The position numbers were made by a program, and so were the translations under genes. The notes beneath the pieces were generated by a model. The model had not been told where the DNA came from. It saw only the letters and a list, made by a program, of their open reading frames with translations, and did not search any database. Shown here piece by piece: positions 1 through 10,098 of a stretch of DNA of 58,615 bases (position 1 is its first letter; each line of letters opens with the position of its first letter). The DNA is from Mitosporidium daphniae (taxonomy: Eukaryota > Microsporidia), in the NCBI RefSeq assembly GCF_000760515.2, contig NW_013546623.1, positions 1-58,615 of the forward strand. Direction: 5' to 3'.

Positions 1-138
1 AAAGCTTGAAAACATCTTATAAATTCAAAGCTTGAAAACATCTTATAAATTCAAAGCTTGAAAACATCTTATAAATTCAAAGCTTGAAAACATCTTATAC
101 ATTCAAAGCTTGAAAACATCTTATAAATTCAAAGCTTC
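1..138. repeat. 26-bp tandem repeat at window edge
   Basis: A unit starting AAAGCTTGAAAACATC repeats with a 26-bp period at 1, 27, 53, 79 and 105, then decays in a partial copy at 131. Copies are identical except for one base in the fourth unit (ATACATTC instead of ATAAATTC). The array runs off the left end, so its true size is unknown. It contains a HindIII-like AAGCTT in every unit and is non-coding. Confidence 0.95.
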
Positions 139-679
139 AAAATAGAAAGAATTTATTTCGCCTACCAAAGAATATGCTATTTATTCCCTCGTAGCCATCG
201 CTTTGGATTTGCTTACTCTTAAAGAAGGGGTAGGGGGTTTTCTGTTACATTCAAAAACATATAAATGGCGCAACTCCAAAAAGTAACATTCGTCATAGCT
301 ATCGACTGCATCACGTACAGAGGCAATTGCTCTATCTTTTTGTATTATGCCACCACAAGTGCGATGCTCGTCATTAAATAGGGCTTTAAATTTAATATTT
401 GCCGTAATTTTAATAATTTTTTAATTTCATGGACCAAGCCTAAACGGGTCGCCTCTAGCAACCGGTCCAGCACGGTCCCAGAACACCAATGAAAGGGTTC
501 GCTAACCATACATTTCCCCATATGCATTGTTGGATAGTAACCTTCCTACATCTTTAAATTGCAAATTCGAAAAACCAACCCATCCTCAGTGTATCGGCCT
601 GAGCATGTGCACATGGATTGATAATAAATCTGCTCAACCAATAACTGCGAACCGTTTATATGCATATCATTAAGGTGCC
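139..679. other. No recognisable gene
   Basis: This stretch lies between the tandem repeat and the 3' end of the Smr-domain gene. I see only short chance reading frames, a poly-purine run near 222 and AT-rich segments. It probably holds the 3' UTR of the Smr gene. Confidence 0.5.
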
Positions 680-1528
680 TCAGGACGGTGAAACCCAGCC
701 GTGTATAACGACAGCGCCACCGTTTCGATTGCTCCAAATCCACTGTACAGGCCTGTTCTCGCCAACGATCGAAATGACGGCCGGAAGGAGCCGTGGAGCC
801 TTTTTGGAATGCTGTCCAGAGCCCGTCACAATGACCAGTGGCTCCCTAGTCTATTCCATAATTAAAGCATTTCAAATTGCAAGGCTGCATGGGGGTAATC
901 GCAAAGAGTGCAATTGTGCTTACCTCAAGTTGATGCCAGATGAAAAGAAGCTCCCTCGTCAGCATCTGCACCTCGGACACATGCAAGCCGTGGAAATCAA
1001 TGACAATGTCTCTAGTATTCCAAACCGAGTTGTTCGCCAAAAGAATCAAATATATTGCCTTGTAATGAAGGATGGAAATCCGAGTTGAGAGAATGTCGCC
1101 CTATGTTGCTAAGAGCCGCTCCTTACTTTTCGCGCATAAAATGATGCGACACTTGCACCGCCCGAATTCCGCCCAAGCGACTGAAATGCCTCTGAGGCCT
1201 TTTGGAACATCAACAGACGCTCTGCAACCAGCGAATGGGCATCATCCCTAAGTTGCTTGATCCTGGGTTCTGGATCCTCATTTTCGTTGAGCGATATGCT
1301 ATGCAAATCGCGGAATGACTCGCTAGGTCCTTTTTTAAAGCGAACAAATTCAAGAAGCTTGTTGAGAAGAAGTCGCTGCAAGGCTGCTCCAGTTGCTGGA
1401 GCCTTCTTCAGCTGTCTGTTCGGTGCCGAAACAGCAGCCTCCGGGTAAATTTCGGGTGCAATTGAGAGGATAGGCGAAAAAAGCGGTGCATCATCAAAAT
1501 CGTCTGCGTCCTCCTCGAGCTCTCCCAT
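680..1528 (-). CDS. DUF1771-Smr domain protein (three exons)
   Basis: Exons are 1528-1127, 1100-924 and 850-680, giving 249 aa; introns are 26 and 73 nt. The acidic N-terminus (MGELEEDADDFDDAPL) is followed by a DUF1771-like helix (MFQKASEAFQSLG, then SFYARKGD across intron 1). A C-terminal Smr domain carries the hallmarks DFHGLHVSE and, after intron 2, VTGSGQHSKKAPRLLP. DUF1771-Smr proteins of fungi and animals are nucleic-acid binding or endonuclease proteins linked to RNA surveillance; substrate here is unknown. The first in-frame ATG was used. The splice sites are inferred because each acceptor follows an in-frame TAG and restores the domain. It lies 131 bp downstream of paladin on the same strand. 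Confidence 0.85.
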
Positions 1529-1659
1529 TTGGATTAGCACGGGAGGACTCGCCCAGCAGCCTCTACGCACAGTTAGTATCAAACTGGAACCAATTTTCAA
1601 TTTAAACAAAATTTATGTAGGTAGTCAAGTTATGATGTCCAAATATCCGAAACAGCCAT

Positions 1660-4600
1660 TCACAGATCTTTGGGCCGGATACGGCGAGCCAGAGCTGCAA
1701 CATGGGGCCTACAAAGTAGCCATGCTTCAAAGCTTGAAGAGAGCCCATTGTGATCATGAAGGCGATCAAAAAAGAGATAGTGGCCAAAGCAAATCAGATA
1801 AAAGTAGCGCTCCAAATACTGCACCTGCAGCGCCAAGTGATCCGAAAGCTTTGGAATGGCCAGTCGCAGATTCTGCACATCATCAAAAGAGTTTATGACG
1901 TAATCTACGATACGCTTTGCAGCTGCCCCATTCTCCAGCATATCGACGAGGCCGCGCACCGGTGCGAATGCATTGTCCATATCCTCGGCAGATAAATCTT
2001 GCGCCGCCAGTACAACATGAGCGTTCGAAAGGATACTAGATCGACTTTTGTGTTCATGTTTAAGCAGCATCAATGCACAAAGAACAAGACCCGTGGTTGT
2101 CCGTCCACGTCCCATCTGACAGTGAAAAAGGGCCATGTTTATCGGCTCAAGTGTACCATTTTGACCGGCCGTTGTTTCCTGGGCATTCCAGAAACTATCA
2201 AGAACAGCCGAAATCTCGTCAAAAGCATGCGGAAGAGGAGCCTGCTCATCGCTAATCGGTATTCGGAAATATACAACTTCTTCGACACCTTCGATGGTTG
2301 AAAGCGCTTCTCGCGGTGTGCGTACGTCCGCAGGCCCTTGCAAACTCAATCTGTATGCGTGCTGTGTGAGACCGCAGTCGTCCTCCTCAACCTCGCCATG
2401 CACCAGCACACTTTTTTCACGATCAACTTCTTCTTTGACCAGTGCAACAAGATCCCCTTCAATCCGCTCAACGTCCCGCGCCGAAATACCAGTGGTAACG
2501 ATATTTTGAAACGGCCGACAGGCCTCCACAAGGGAAAATGGCCCAGGTCCCAAGTAAAGCACAGGTTCTTCGCGCAAGTTTATCCATAGCAGCCGTATGC
2601 GCTGTTTACAAGTGCAGTCCGTTGCTTCCATCATGGCCCGAGCTATTGCCGGCAGGGCCAATAGTGATGGGATGCCTGTGCCTGCCAACACACGTCCGCA
2701 CCACTTTTTGATTCGAAAATTGGGCGCACCCGCAATTCGTGGTACTGCCTGAGGAAGCCGATGGCACCCGATAAAGTGCGCATCCTTCAGAATGTGATCC
2801 GCGTCCATGACGGAAACACCCCTTAGCCCCAGGTCTAGTCCAAAAACTTCTTTTGTATGCATTGCCAGCCGCTCCGTTGTGGATTGAAGTAGCGCTGCAT
2901 ACATTCGCATCATCTCGAGGTGCAAAGTAAGCCATTTGCCAAAACGCTCTCCAAGAAACTTGTCGCGACATGGTCGCTCATCGAGAAGAAAAGAGGCGAC
3001 CATCACAAGCAGAAAGAGACGCGATATCACTACGCCATGGCGTCTGGGTCCGCTACGCATTGCATGCAACGCGGTCCGTGAAAAGTGGCCCCCACCCAGC
3101 TGCTTTGCCACAACGCTGCTGACAAGTTGCCATGCAGCGCGACCATGAGGCGCTGCTCGAACCAACGCCACAATTTTGGGGTCGTCATCTGTACCTGTAG
3201 GCATCGGATATGTCTCTTCTTTTTCTTCATGGGCAAGTAACACCAAAAGAAGTGCCATGCAAAACGAAGAACGCGAGCCTTGACGTCCAGAACGGCATTG
3301 CACCATGACAACATTTCCTCCGATTGAAAAAAACTCACCAGCAGCCTCAAGAATCGCGACAATGTGTGCAATAGCGGGCTTCGTGTCTCCAGGAAGTGGG
3401 ATGCGTTTCCAGTGGATCTCAGAACGTGTAACCTTTCGGGCTTCAATAACGGCGGCGGTGGGGCTTCGTATGGTTCCTTGTGGCCATGTGGATGGGACCA
3501 TGCCTGATCGCTCCTCGAAAAAGAAAAAGTTCTCCCGATCCACGCACGCCTCTAGCAGAGGGCGCAAGTCTTCCGCAATCCGATCTTCTATCTCCGCCAA
3601 GCGCGTAGCCGGAACTCCCACAAATGCCCGTAGATGTCTTTTTGCAGTCGCTTCGTCTCGAAGCGACCAAATGCTCTCTTCACCGATATGAACATAAGGT
3701 TCTCCACGAAGGTTGAGCCACAAAATTGGTTGGCAAAATTGATCCGAAATTTCCTGAAACTTGAGCATCCATTCGCGCTGATGTTTTAAACTCATTTGTC
3801 CGATTCCGATCAGCGAGATGACATTGCCTACCTTCTGATGCAGATTTCGTTTTGCGTTATGGTGCGATAAATTCAAAACACTAGCATCAGCATCAATGCG
3901 ACATATTCGTTGCTCGTCCGCATCCCTTTTCATGATAAGGGCTGAAGAATGTAGGATGAGCGGAAGGCCGCTTTTAATTCTATTCGCCGCATTGGGTGTA
4001 CCTGTTAGTGATAAACGCTCCTCTTCCACTGCGATATCACTGATGTTTGCAGGCGAAGGCAAAGGACGAAATAGCCACGATGATGCAGGGCGTTTTGAAA
4101 ACGCCTGTAGCTGCCCAAAGACAAGATCAGGCATTGTCGCAGACGCCCAGGGCAGAAAGCGATCCGTGTTGCTTTTTTGATCGCGCCAATGTGCAAAAAG
4201 AATAAGAGCTGCATATCTTCCAAGCCATGTAGCAGCGGCATCCAAGTTTCCCAAAGAGTGATGATGAAGAATGCGCTCTGTAGGCGTTCTGATGTGCGAG
4301 AAATTTTCCTTAAAGTAAAGATTCGCAAAAATTCTATCTACGCACAGCTTTGCCGCCATGCCATCTGGGATAGACCCCACCATAATTGAGATCCTTTCAA
4401 AATCTACATGTTCAGGAGCTTGCGTATTCCTCTTTGCTGAGTGGTGGCTCTGTCCCGAAAATGATGAGGCTTTGTGTGTTTTCTCATTGCCATGCTGTGG
4501 CAGCAATTCCTCTTCTTTAAGTTGTGTGCAAATATCTTGCTGATGTGGTGGGCTTAAAGGCGATTTTGAAGCAGCCATAATCCTTAATGCAGCAAGGACC

Positions 4601-5232
4601 ACAGAAAGTGGACCTGGAGAGTCGGCATCGCCAATCAAAAATACCTTTCTGTCCCCAAATGTCGACATAAGTTTAGCAAACTGGTCAAGAAATTCCATTG
4701 GCGGATCTGAGTCTGTGTCTGAGCCTGTTGGAAAGGCAAGACGGGCGCAGCTTGGAAAAGCATCCGCCAATGCCACAACACTTGAAGATGGCGTATCGAC
4801 ACCTGCGCAAATTTCAGAACAATTTGAAGATACTTCCTTGGCAACTTGGGAAATTTCTGTTGCGCTTTTTGCAGATGGAACCTCTGCGGCGTTATTACTT
4901 TGGCCATCTTGTAGACGTTGAACAAGAGCGACGAGGCGTCTCTCCATTGCAGAAAGTGTTTCCCCGGAAAGGAGACCGGTAAGATAATCCCCTTCAAGGG
5001 CATAGGGAAGGCCATTGCAAAAAACGACTGGCCGTGATATAATTGCAACCACCAACACTTTTTCCCCTTGCGATACAGAAGAAAGCACAGAGTAAATGGT
5101 TTCCAGGGGTGCCAAACCCATTGCCATATGCAGCCCATTTGTAAGCAAAAATGATTGCGGCACTTTTGAGTCTATTTGCAGCCGCAACTGCTTGTCTACA
5201 AAAGACCCCGATGGCAATGCAATTGTTTCCAT
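1660..5232 (-). CDS. Paladin-like inositol/protein phosphatase family
   Basis: A single 1190-aa exon. It has the paladin layout: two PTP-like phytase modules, each preceded by a WINLREEPVLYLG-type strand (LWLNLRGEPYVHIG near residue 500 and LWINLREEPVLYLG near 900). The second P-loop, near residue 1038, is CQMGRGRTT and fits CX5R. The first, near 645, reads CRSGRQGSR, with the Arg displaced, so it is non-canonical. Paladins are known as signalling regulators related to phytases; mammalian PALD1 has been reported to act on phosphoinositides. The length fits fungal paladins. The gene is divergent from the membrane protein at 5332, with 99 bp between starts carrying an AATTTTAAATTCAAATT element. 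Confidence 0.88.
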   Translation of the reverse strand: METIALPSGSFVDKQLRLQIDSKVPQSFLLTNGLHMAMGLAPLETIYSVLSSVSQGEKVLVVAIISRPVVFCNGLPYALEGDYLTGLLSGETLSAMERRLVALVQRLQDGQSNNAAEVPSAKSATEISQVAKEVSSNCSEICAGVDTPSSSVVALADAFPSCARLAFPTGSDTDSDPPMEFLDQFAKLMSTFGDRKVFLIGDADSPGPLSVVLAALRIMAASKSPLSPPHQQDICTQLKEEELLPQHGNEKTHKASSFSGQSHHSAKRNTQAPEHVDFERISIMVGSIPDGMAAKLCVDRIFANLYFKENFSHIRTPTERILHHHSLGNLDAAATWLGRYAALILFAHWRDQKSNTDRFLPWASATMPDLVFGQLQAFSKRPASSWLFRPLPSPANISDIAVEEERLSLTGTPNAANRIKSGLPLILHSSALIMKRDADEQRICRIDADASVLNLSHHNAKRNLHQKVGNVISLIGIGQMSLKHQREWMLKFQEISDQFCQPILWLNLRGEPYVHIGEESIWSLRDEATAKRHLRAFVGVPATRLAEIEDRIAEDLRPLLEACVDRENFFFFEERSGMVPSTWPQGTIRSPTAAVIEARKVTRSEIHWKRIPLPGDTKPAIAHIVAILEAAGEFFSIGGNVVMVQCRSGRQGSRSSFCMALLLVLLAHEEKEETYPMPTGTDDDPKIVALVRAAPHGRAAWQLVSSVVAKQLGGGHFSRTALHAMRSGPRRHGVVISRLFLLVMVASFLLDERPCRDKFLGERFGKWLTLHLEMMRMYAALLQSTTERLAMHTKEVFGLDLGLRGVSVMDADHILKDAHFIGCHRLPQAVPRIAGAPNFRIKKWCGRVLAGTGIPSLLALPAIARAMMEATDCTCKQRIRLLWINLREEPVLYLGPGPFSLVEACRPFQNIVTTGISARDVERIEGDLVALVKEEVDREKSVLVHGEVEEDDCGLTQHAYRLSLQGPADVRTPREALSTIEGVEEVVYFRIPISDEQAPLPHAFDEISAVLDSFWNAQETTAGQNGTLEPINMALFHCQMGRGRTTTGLVLCALMLLKHEHKSRSSILSNAHVVLAAQDLSAEDMDNAFAPVRGLVDMLENGAAAKRIVDYVINSFDDVQNLRLAIPKLSDHLALQVQYLERYFYLICFGHYLFFDRLHDHNGLSSSFEAWLLCRPHVAALARRIRPKDL

Positions 5233-5331
5233 CCCAAAAAATTAATTTTAAATTCAAATTCGAAGCAAAAATTTATACCAGAAAATTTACTTTCGAGCCA
5301 TGTAATTGGTCTGTAAATATTATTTTTTAAA

Positions 5332-5892
5332 ATGCGTTCGCTACTGTTTGCGGCTCTACTCATCGAATGCATACTGGTCATAGGGCCTGCATTTATGCGC
5401 TTGCCAATAAAAAGTCTCCCGGGCCTTTTGAAATTGTTTTCTGGAAATCCGCCACTTTTCTTTTGGAGCTACTATTCACAATTCTATACAGGAGCCTTGC
5501 CGCCGAACAAAAAAATTCCCATCTCCATGCATTTGCTGGAGATATGTAAATTTTCGGCCGAATCTCCAGGCACCGCCTTGATGGCAATCCTTCTTTTTGC
5601 AATAAGCTCTCTCGTATTGCTGTTCCTTTCTATTCTTGCGAATAAAAAGCTAACCAGGATTATCATTCTTTTTCTCTCCGTTGTCTGTTCTTTCCTATCC
5701 ATTTGCTACATCTCGTTACAGCATTTTGAATTAAAGGCGGTCTCTTTGGGGTTCCTTTTGTACAGTGCTGCATGCATGATGAAGACGATATTCTTGTTAA
5801 AAAATATTAGAAAAATAAGGGCCGATCAGAAGGTCAGCAATTTAGAGGATCCATACATTGGCTGTCGCCATCGGACGGCTCTTAGTTATTGA
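5332..5892 (+). CDS. Unrecognised four-helix membrane protein
   Basis: 186 aa, one exon. A hydrophobic N-terminus (about residues 3-22) could be a signal anchor. Three further membrane segments lie near 82-101, 106-128 and 133-153, followed by a basic cytosolic-type tail. A 55-residue hydrophilic/aromatic loop (FFWSYYSQFYTGALPP) separates helix 1 from helix 2, a layout seen in SUR7/PalI- and claudin-like proteins, but I see no diagnostic motif of those families. It shares a short divergent promoter with paladin. I do not recognise a function. Confidence 0.65.
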   Translation: MRSLLFAALLIECILVIGPAFMRLPIKSLPGLLKLFSGNPPLFFWSYYSQFYTGALPPNKKIPISMHLLEICKFSAESPGTALMAILLFAISSLVLLFLSILANKKLTRIIILFLSVVCSFLSICYISLQHFELKAVSLGFLLYSAACMMKTIFLLKNIRKIRADQKVSNLEDPYIGCRHRTALSY

Positions 5893-6092
5893 CAAATGCT
5901 TGTATTTATAAAGCGAGCCTAGTGGCTCATGTGAAATGAAAGTTGAAGTTTACAAAATTCAAATTTAAATCGGATATTTTAAACCTCACACTTTAAGCAC
6001 AAAGAGTTGACCTACTATTGGACTCTCCTCCATGCGTCGTTTCAGACTCCGATGATAAAGGTGGCCATCTCTCGCTAGTTTATCGGCTACAA

Positions 6093-8129
6093 ATGCGCCT
6101 CATTAATACCCTACTAGTTCTTTTATTTCTAGTGACAGTCATTATTGGAGTATGCAGATGTCCACCGACTTCCCCTGCTGCAGGCTCCGCCAAGGAAGCC
6201 ACTCCATCCGCTCCAAAAGACGCGGCTCCCAAGGAAGCCAAGGCAGCTGCTCCTGATGCTAGTGCCAAAAAAGAGGCAACTCCCTCTACCGATGCTAAGA
6301 AAGAGACCAAGGAGGCAGCCCCAGCTGTAAAGGAAAGCGCAAAGCCTTCTTCTTCTTCTTCTGCGGCACTAAAACCATCATCGTCGTCGTCTTCGTCCTC
6401 ATCATCAGCATCAAAGTCCTCTGCGGCAAAGCCTAGTCCAACATCTTCTAGCTCCGCCTCAAAATCGAGCACTACGGGTTCTTCTTCCGCATCCAAATCA
6501 ACCACGTCTTCTAGTTCTTCCGCATCCAAGTCAAGCTCTTCTTCGAGTTCTTCCGCATCGAAAAAACCAAAAACAACAACCACGTCGATATCCAAGCCTC
6601 CTAAGACAACAACCTCTTCAACAGTCTCAAAAACAACTTTGCCCAAAACTTCTACAGCGTCAGGAAGTCAATCGTCAGCGGGAAAGTCTTCTGCATCAAA
6701 ATCATCATCTACATCTACATCTACATCTTCAGCCTCCCAACTAAAGACATCAACGCCCATAACAAAAAATGCTACTTCATTATCGAAGGCGATTCCGACT
6801 ACAACGAATACCCTCTCAAATGCAACACTGGCAACTAAGAATGCTTCCTCAACCGCTTTGCATACATCTTTGAACGCTTCTGAAAGCTCCTCCGCCACCC
6901 ATAAAGCCAAGATTGGAACGGTAAACTCCACCATGGGAACGGTAAACTCCACCAGGGGAACGGTAAACTCCACCATGGGAACGGTAAACTCCACCAGGGG
7001 AACGGTAAACTCCACCATGGGAACGGTAAACTCCACCACGGGAGCTGTAAATTCCTCGACGGGAGCTATACCTACCGTCGTGGCTGGGTCTGCTCTTGCT
7101 GTTGCTGCTGCCGCTGCTGCCGGTGGTGCTTCTGCGCACGAAAAGAGCTCGGCATCGTCTCTCAATACTACAACGTCGCTTAATACCACTTCGTCTATGG
7201 GCACAACTGGACAAATATCTAGTACACCCTCATTTAATGCATCGACACCTAATACTACTCTACATAGTAACGGGTCTTATGGCGCAAATACGTCTCAATC
7301 CGCGCTAAATTCCTCCACGGTTGATTCAAATCGTACTCTGGCGATAAACGATACCAATTCATCAAACGGAACCTCTTCTCTTGGAGCAACGGGAATAGGA
7401 TCTGTGAATAACATTTCCACTTCTGGAAGTTCGACGGCTGCCGGAAACATTAGTTCATTAGATGGATCGTCTGCCATGAATACAAGTACTGCCGGCGCAT
7501 CTGCCATGAATACAAGTACTACGGACGCATCTGCCATGAATACAAGTACTACGGACGCATCTGCTATGAATCCAAGTACTGCCGGAGCTTCTGCCATAAA
7601 TGCAAGTACTACGGATGCATCCTCCATGAATTCAAGCGCTGCCGGCGCATCGGCAATGCCAATTTCTTCAGATGCGACATCAAACTCGCAGGTCTCATAC
7701 GGGCCACCATCGACTACGCCACCTGTTATCGCCGATAGCGTTGGTCCCTCGAATCCTCTTCCACAATACCAACAAGGTGCTACCTTTGATCAACAGCCCC
7801 CTTTTTCTACTGATCAGTTAGGAGGATCTGCTTCAGTCTCAACCCCCTATGATCAAGCTAGCACTGGTTTGATTATGGATTACGGCCAAGAACAAACCGC
7901 ATACCTTTCCCCTGTTTCTGAAGATGATCAATCGAACCTCACACTAGAGAGTGATCATCCGATTTCTGTAGCTGATGAGGGTTCCCAAGTGTTTCCCGAA
8001 GGCATGATGTGGATGCCCTATGCCTCGCCCTGCCATCTGTTCGGCAAGCATCTTGGAGCGTGGGAATGCCCCTCTACTGCAGCACCTCATAATCTTTCTG
8101 TCGATCTTTCTAGCTGCCCATGCAACTGA
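6093..8129 (+). CDS. Secreted Ser/Thr/Asn-rich mucin-like protein
   Basis: 678 aa from the ATG at 6093; upstream in-frame codons lack an ATG. A signal peptide (MRLINTLLVLLFLVTVIIG) is followed by an Ala/Lys/Pro-rich segment, a poly-Ser tract, a six-copy 7-aa repeat (GTVNSTM/R) and a seven-copy 10-aa repeat (SAMNTSTTDA-like). The C-terminus is less repetitive with four cysteines (PCHLF, ECPST, CPCN). Numerous NxS/T sequons and the Ser/Thr content predict heavy glycosylation. There is no obvious GPI signal or membrane helix. Inference: a surface, cell-wall or spore-wall mucin. Sequence repetition suggests fast length variation. It is bounded downstream by a long spacer. Confidence 0.75.
   Translation: MRLINTLLVLLFLVTVIIGVCRCPPTSPAAGSAKEATPSAPKDAAPKEAKAAAPDASAKKEATPSTDAKKETKEAAPAVKESAKPSSSSSAALKPSSSSSSSSSSASKSSAAKPSPTSSSSASKSSTTGSSSASKSTTSSSSSASKSSSSSSSSASKKPKTTTTSISKPPKTTTSSTVSKTTLPKTSTASGSQSSAGKSSASKSSSTSTSTSSASQLKTSTPITKNATSLSKAIPTTTNTLSNATLATKNASSTALHTSLNASESSSATHKAKIGTVNSTMGTVNSTRGTVNSTMGTVNSTRGTVNSTMGTVNSTTGAVNSSTGAIPTVVAGSALAVAAAAAAGGASAHEKSSASSLNTTTSLNTTSSMGTTGQISSTPSFNASTPNTTLHSNGSYGANTSQSALNSSTVDSNRTLAINDTNSSNGTSSLGATGIGSVNNISTSGSSTAAGNISSLDGSSAMNTSTAGASAMNTSTTDASAMNTSTTDASAMNPSTAGASAINASTTDASSMNSSAAGASAMPISSDATSNSQVSYGPPSTTPPVIADSVGPSNPLPQYQQGATFDQQPPFSTDQLGGSASVSTPYDQASTGLIMDYGQEQTAYLSPVSEDDQSNLTLESDHPISVADEGSQVFPEGMMWMPYASPCHLFGKHLGAWECPSTAAPHNLSVDLSSCPCN
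6915..7061 (+). repeat. 21-bp coding minisatellite (7-aa repeat)
   Basis: Six copies of a 21-bp unit beginning GGAACGGTAAACTCCACC, plus one diverged copy, encode GTVNST followed by M, R or T. Units alternate ATG and AGG at the last codon (M/R/M/R/M), which implies that the array grew by duplication of a 42-bp dimer. Confidence 0.95.
7470..7679 (+). repeat. 30-bp coding minisatellite (10-aa repeat)
   Basis: Seven units of 30 bp encode SAMNTST followed by AGA or TDA. The first four are nearly identical, and the last three have drifted (SAINASTTDA, SSMNSSAAGA, SAMPISSDAT), so the 3' side of the array looks older. Confidence 0.93.
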
Positions 8130-8416
8130 ACTGCCTTGACCGTCTATTTCGAATTCCCCGAATAAACCGCAAAATTCCAATGCTTAGTCATAATTTTTAC
8201 CACGCTGAAGGTTTCTTGTATCATTTTGAGTCTTTATTTGCCGGTACTTGAATATTAAATTTTCTTCCCAGATTTACATCGGCATACGGCTTTTCCAAAT
8301 TCTCGTTTCATCTCCCCTTCCTTTCACAAGGCGTATTTTCAAAGGTGCGGCACGCAGATTTCTCAACCGAATTTATCGGTCCAATCATTATGCAAACTTG
8401 CAAAGCAAGTTTAGGT

Positions 8417-8794
8417 TTAGCTAGCCTGTATTGCTCGTTTTGCGTGATTTCTTTTACGATTGTGAAGGCCTTCCACCCTTACTTCCCAACGGAAGATATT
8501 TCGAACATTGGGGTTCTTTTTCAGCGTTATTTCCCGTTTTTGACGCACTGCAACCTCCTCGTTATCCTCTAGCGCCACGGCGAAACGCCTAAATAAATTT
8601 CTAAACCAGACGTTCCAAGTATTGATCGGTGCACTCGACAGATTTCTTGGCAAGATAAATGGGACACATTTAATGATTGCTAACTTTCTCAAGTCGAGTG
8701 CCTTTTTTAGGATGCAAATAAAAGTCTTTCCTTCATGTATCGATCTGAGTACCTTGAAGATCCAAGAAAGCTTGCATTTCGCTGAATTGGGCAT
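8417..8794 (-). CDS. Hypothetical basic protein
   Basis: A 125-aa open frame from the ATG at 8794. It is rich in Arg/Lys/Asn and ends with a basic helix (NRKRNHAKRAIQAS). No family recognised. The composition would fit a small organellar ribosomal or RNA-binding protein, but there is no conserved motif to support it, and a chance frame cannot be excluded. It stands alone in a gene-poor spacer. Confidence 0.25.
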   Translation of the reverse strand: MPNSAKCKLSWIFKVLRSIHEGKTFICILKKALDLRKLAIIKCVPFILPRNLSSAPINTWNVWFRNLFRRFAVALEDNEEVAVRQKREITLKKNPNVRNIFRWEVRVEGLHNRKRNHAKRAIQAS

Positions 8795-9448
8795 ATGGAA
8801 ACTTTTGGTGAAAATCAAAGTGCTTTGTAGATGGCACCTTCCCGGCTTTCATTTGCATGGTCAGAAATATCGATGCAATTTTCCCAATTGTGCAGCCTGC
8901 ATAATTAGGGGAGTGGCCGTACACGCTGATGGAATATTTTCCAAAAACAGCACCAAATTAACTTGAAGGCTAACTGCCAAACGTGAACGGAGGTGGGTTT
9001 CTTTGACGAGCCCCTTCTTTTCAATTGGTACCCTCCTAACTGGCAAATTTACGACAAAGAATGAGGCAGCGATGTAGCGCTAAAGCTAGACGCCAAAGGC
9101 CATGCATCCTATTTTCACACGAAACTAGGATTGCCACGAGAAACGCTTTTTCATTTACACAATGTGCATATCCACATTTAGCAAACACAGATGGTTTTCA
9201 CTTTGAGGGACACATGAGCTTATTAGGGTGGTTGTCGTCACTATCTTGGCCTCCGGCAAAATTATCGAACACCATAATTAGTGTCGACCTAAATTCCGAC
9301 CTGGTTGAAAGCACAACAACAAAAAGCAACTGACGGCTATACTTTACGATGGGGACATCCATCAACCAAGACTGCATGTCAACGCCAGCATTAAGGATTA
9401 AATCAACAAATCTCAAACCGGGAATGGAGCCTCAAAATTTCAGGTAAT
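8795..9448. other. No recognisable gene
   Basis: Spacer between the mucin region and the MBF1 3' end. I find only short overlapping frames without recognisable motifs, no tRNA-like T-loop and no repeats. Confidence 0.5.
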
Positions 9449-10070
9449 TTATTTCGCCCGCTTCGGTACATTAAGGGGCGCACCAATGTTTGTGCCTCGA
9501 AGCTTGACGCCGAGGACACGCTCGATCTTTGCCAAGATGGTAGGATTGTATAGTCCCTTTCCCAGTTCATAATCATGGATAATGTCTGGCTTCTCAAAGA
9601 TTTTCTAAAGAAAGCAAAATGCGCATACCGTTGCAAGCTCCTTCTGTGTCAATGGGATCGCTTGTCTTGCCCGCATGATTGCCCTTCCTGAGAATAAGAG
9701 AAAAGGAACAGAAAGTTCAAAACAACAAAATTGAAAAGACTAAAAACGGGTCTTTTCAGAACAGCGAAGCAAAAGAAAAACCAGATACAAAACGGATGTA
9801 AAATAACACATACCGACATCGTGTGAAATCGTTCTGGGCAATATAATTTCGTCAGACTCGGCTATGTGGCGCTGCTCTGCCGAGGGTGTCGAGGCACTAG
9901 GCCTATTGGTGCCCGCATTGTCTACGATAAACGCACACATAATTACATCTCTTTGAAATTTCCACGGGAGACCCCTTAGCAAGTGCCTCATTCACGGCCT
10001 TGGTCGAGTGCTGCGGAGGGAGCTTTTTCTTGCGCAGAACGGTGACCTTTTCCCAATCGCTGGTGTCCAT
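9449..10070 (-). CDS. MBF1: Multiprotein bridging factor 1 (four exons)
   Basis: Exons 10070-9946, 9920-9814, 9687-9629 and 9604-9449 give 148 aa, the usual MBF1 length. Introns are 25, 126 and 24 nt. The N-terminal MBF1 domain ([16 protein letters not shown], then KRYNAGTNR after intron 1) is followed by the helix-turn-helix core [24 protein letters not shown] and [15 protein letters not shown]1 is a conserved coactivator bridging bZIP activators and TBP, and also guards reading frame on collided ribosomes. No long open frame reveals it because every exon is short. Each splice restores the family alignment exactly. It is divergent from MCM5, with a tandem repeat between the starts. Confidence 0.93.
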
Positions 10071-10098
10071 GGAAAATTAATCGTATGATTAATAATTT

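Noticed and set aside
6080-6646. Long minus-strand frame rich in Glu/Asp/Val opposite the mucin gene
   Set aside because: It is the complement of the Ser-codon repeats (TCT/TCC/TCA read backwards as acidic and aliphatic codons); no independent evidence.
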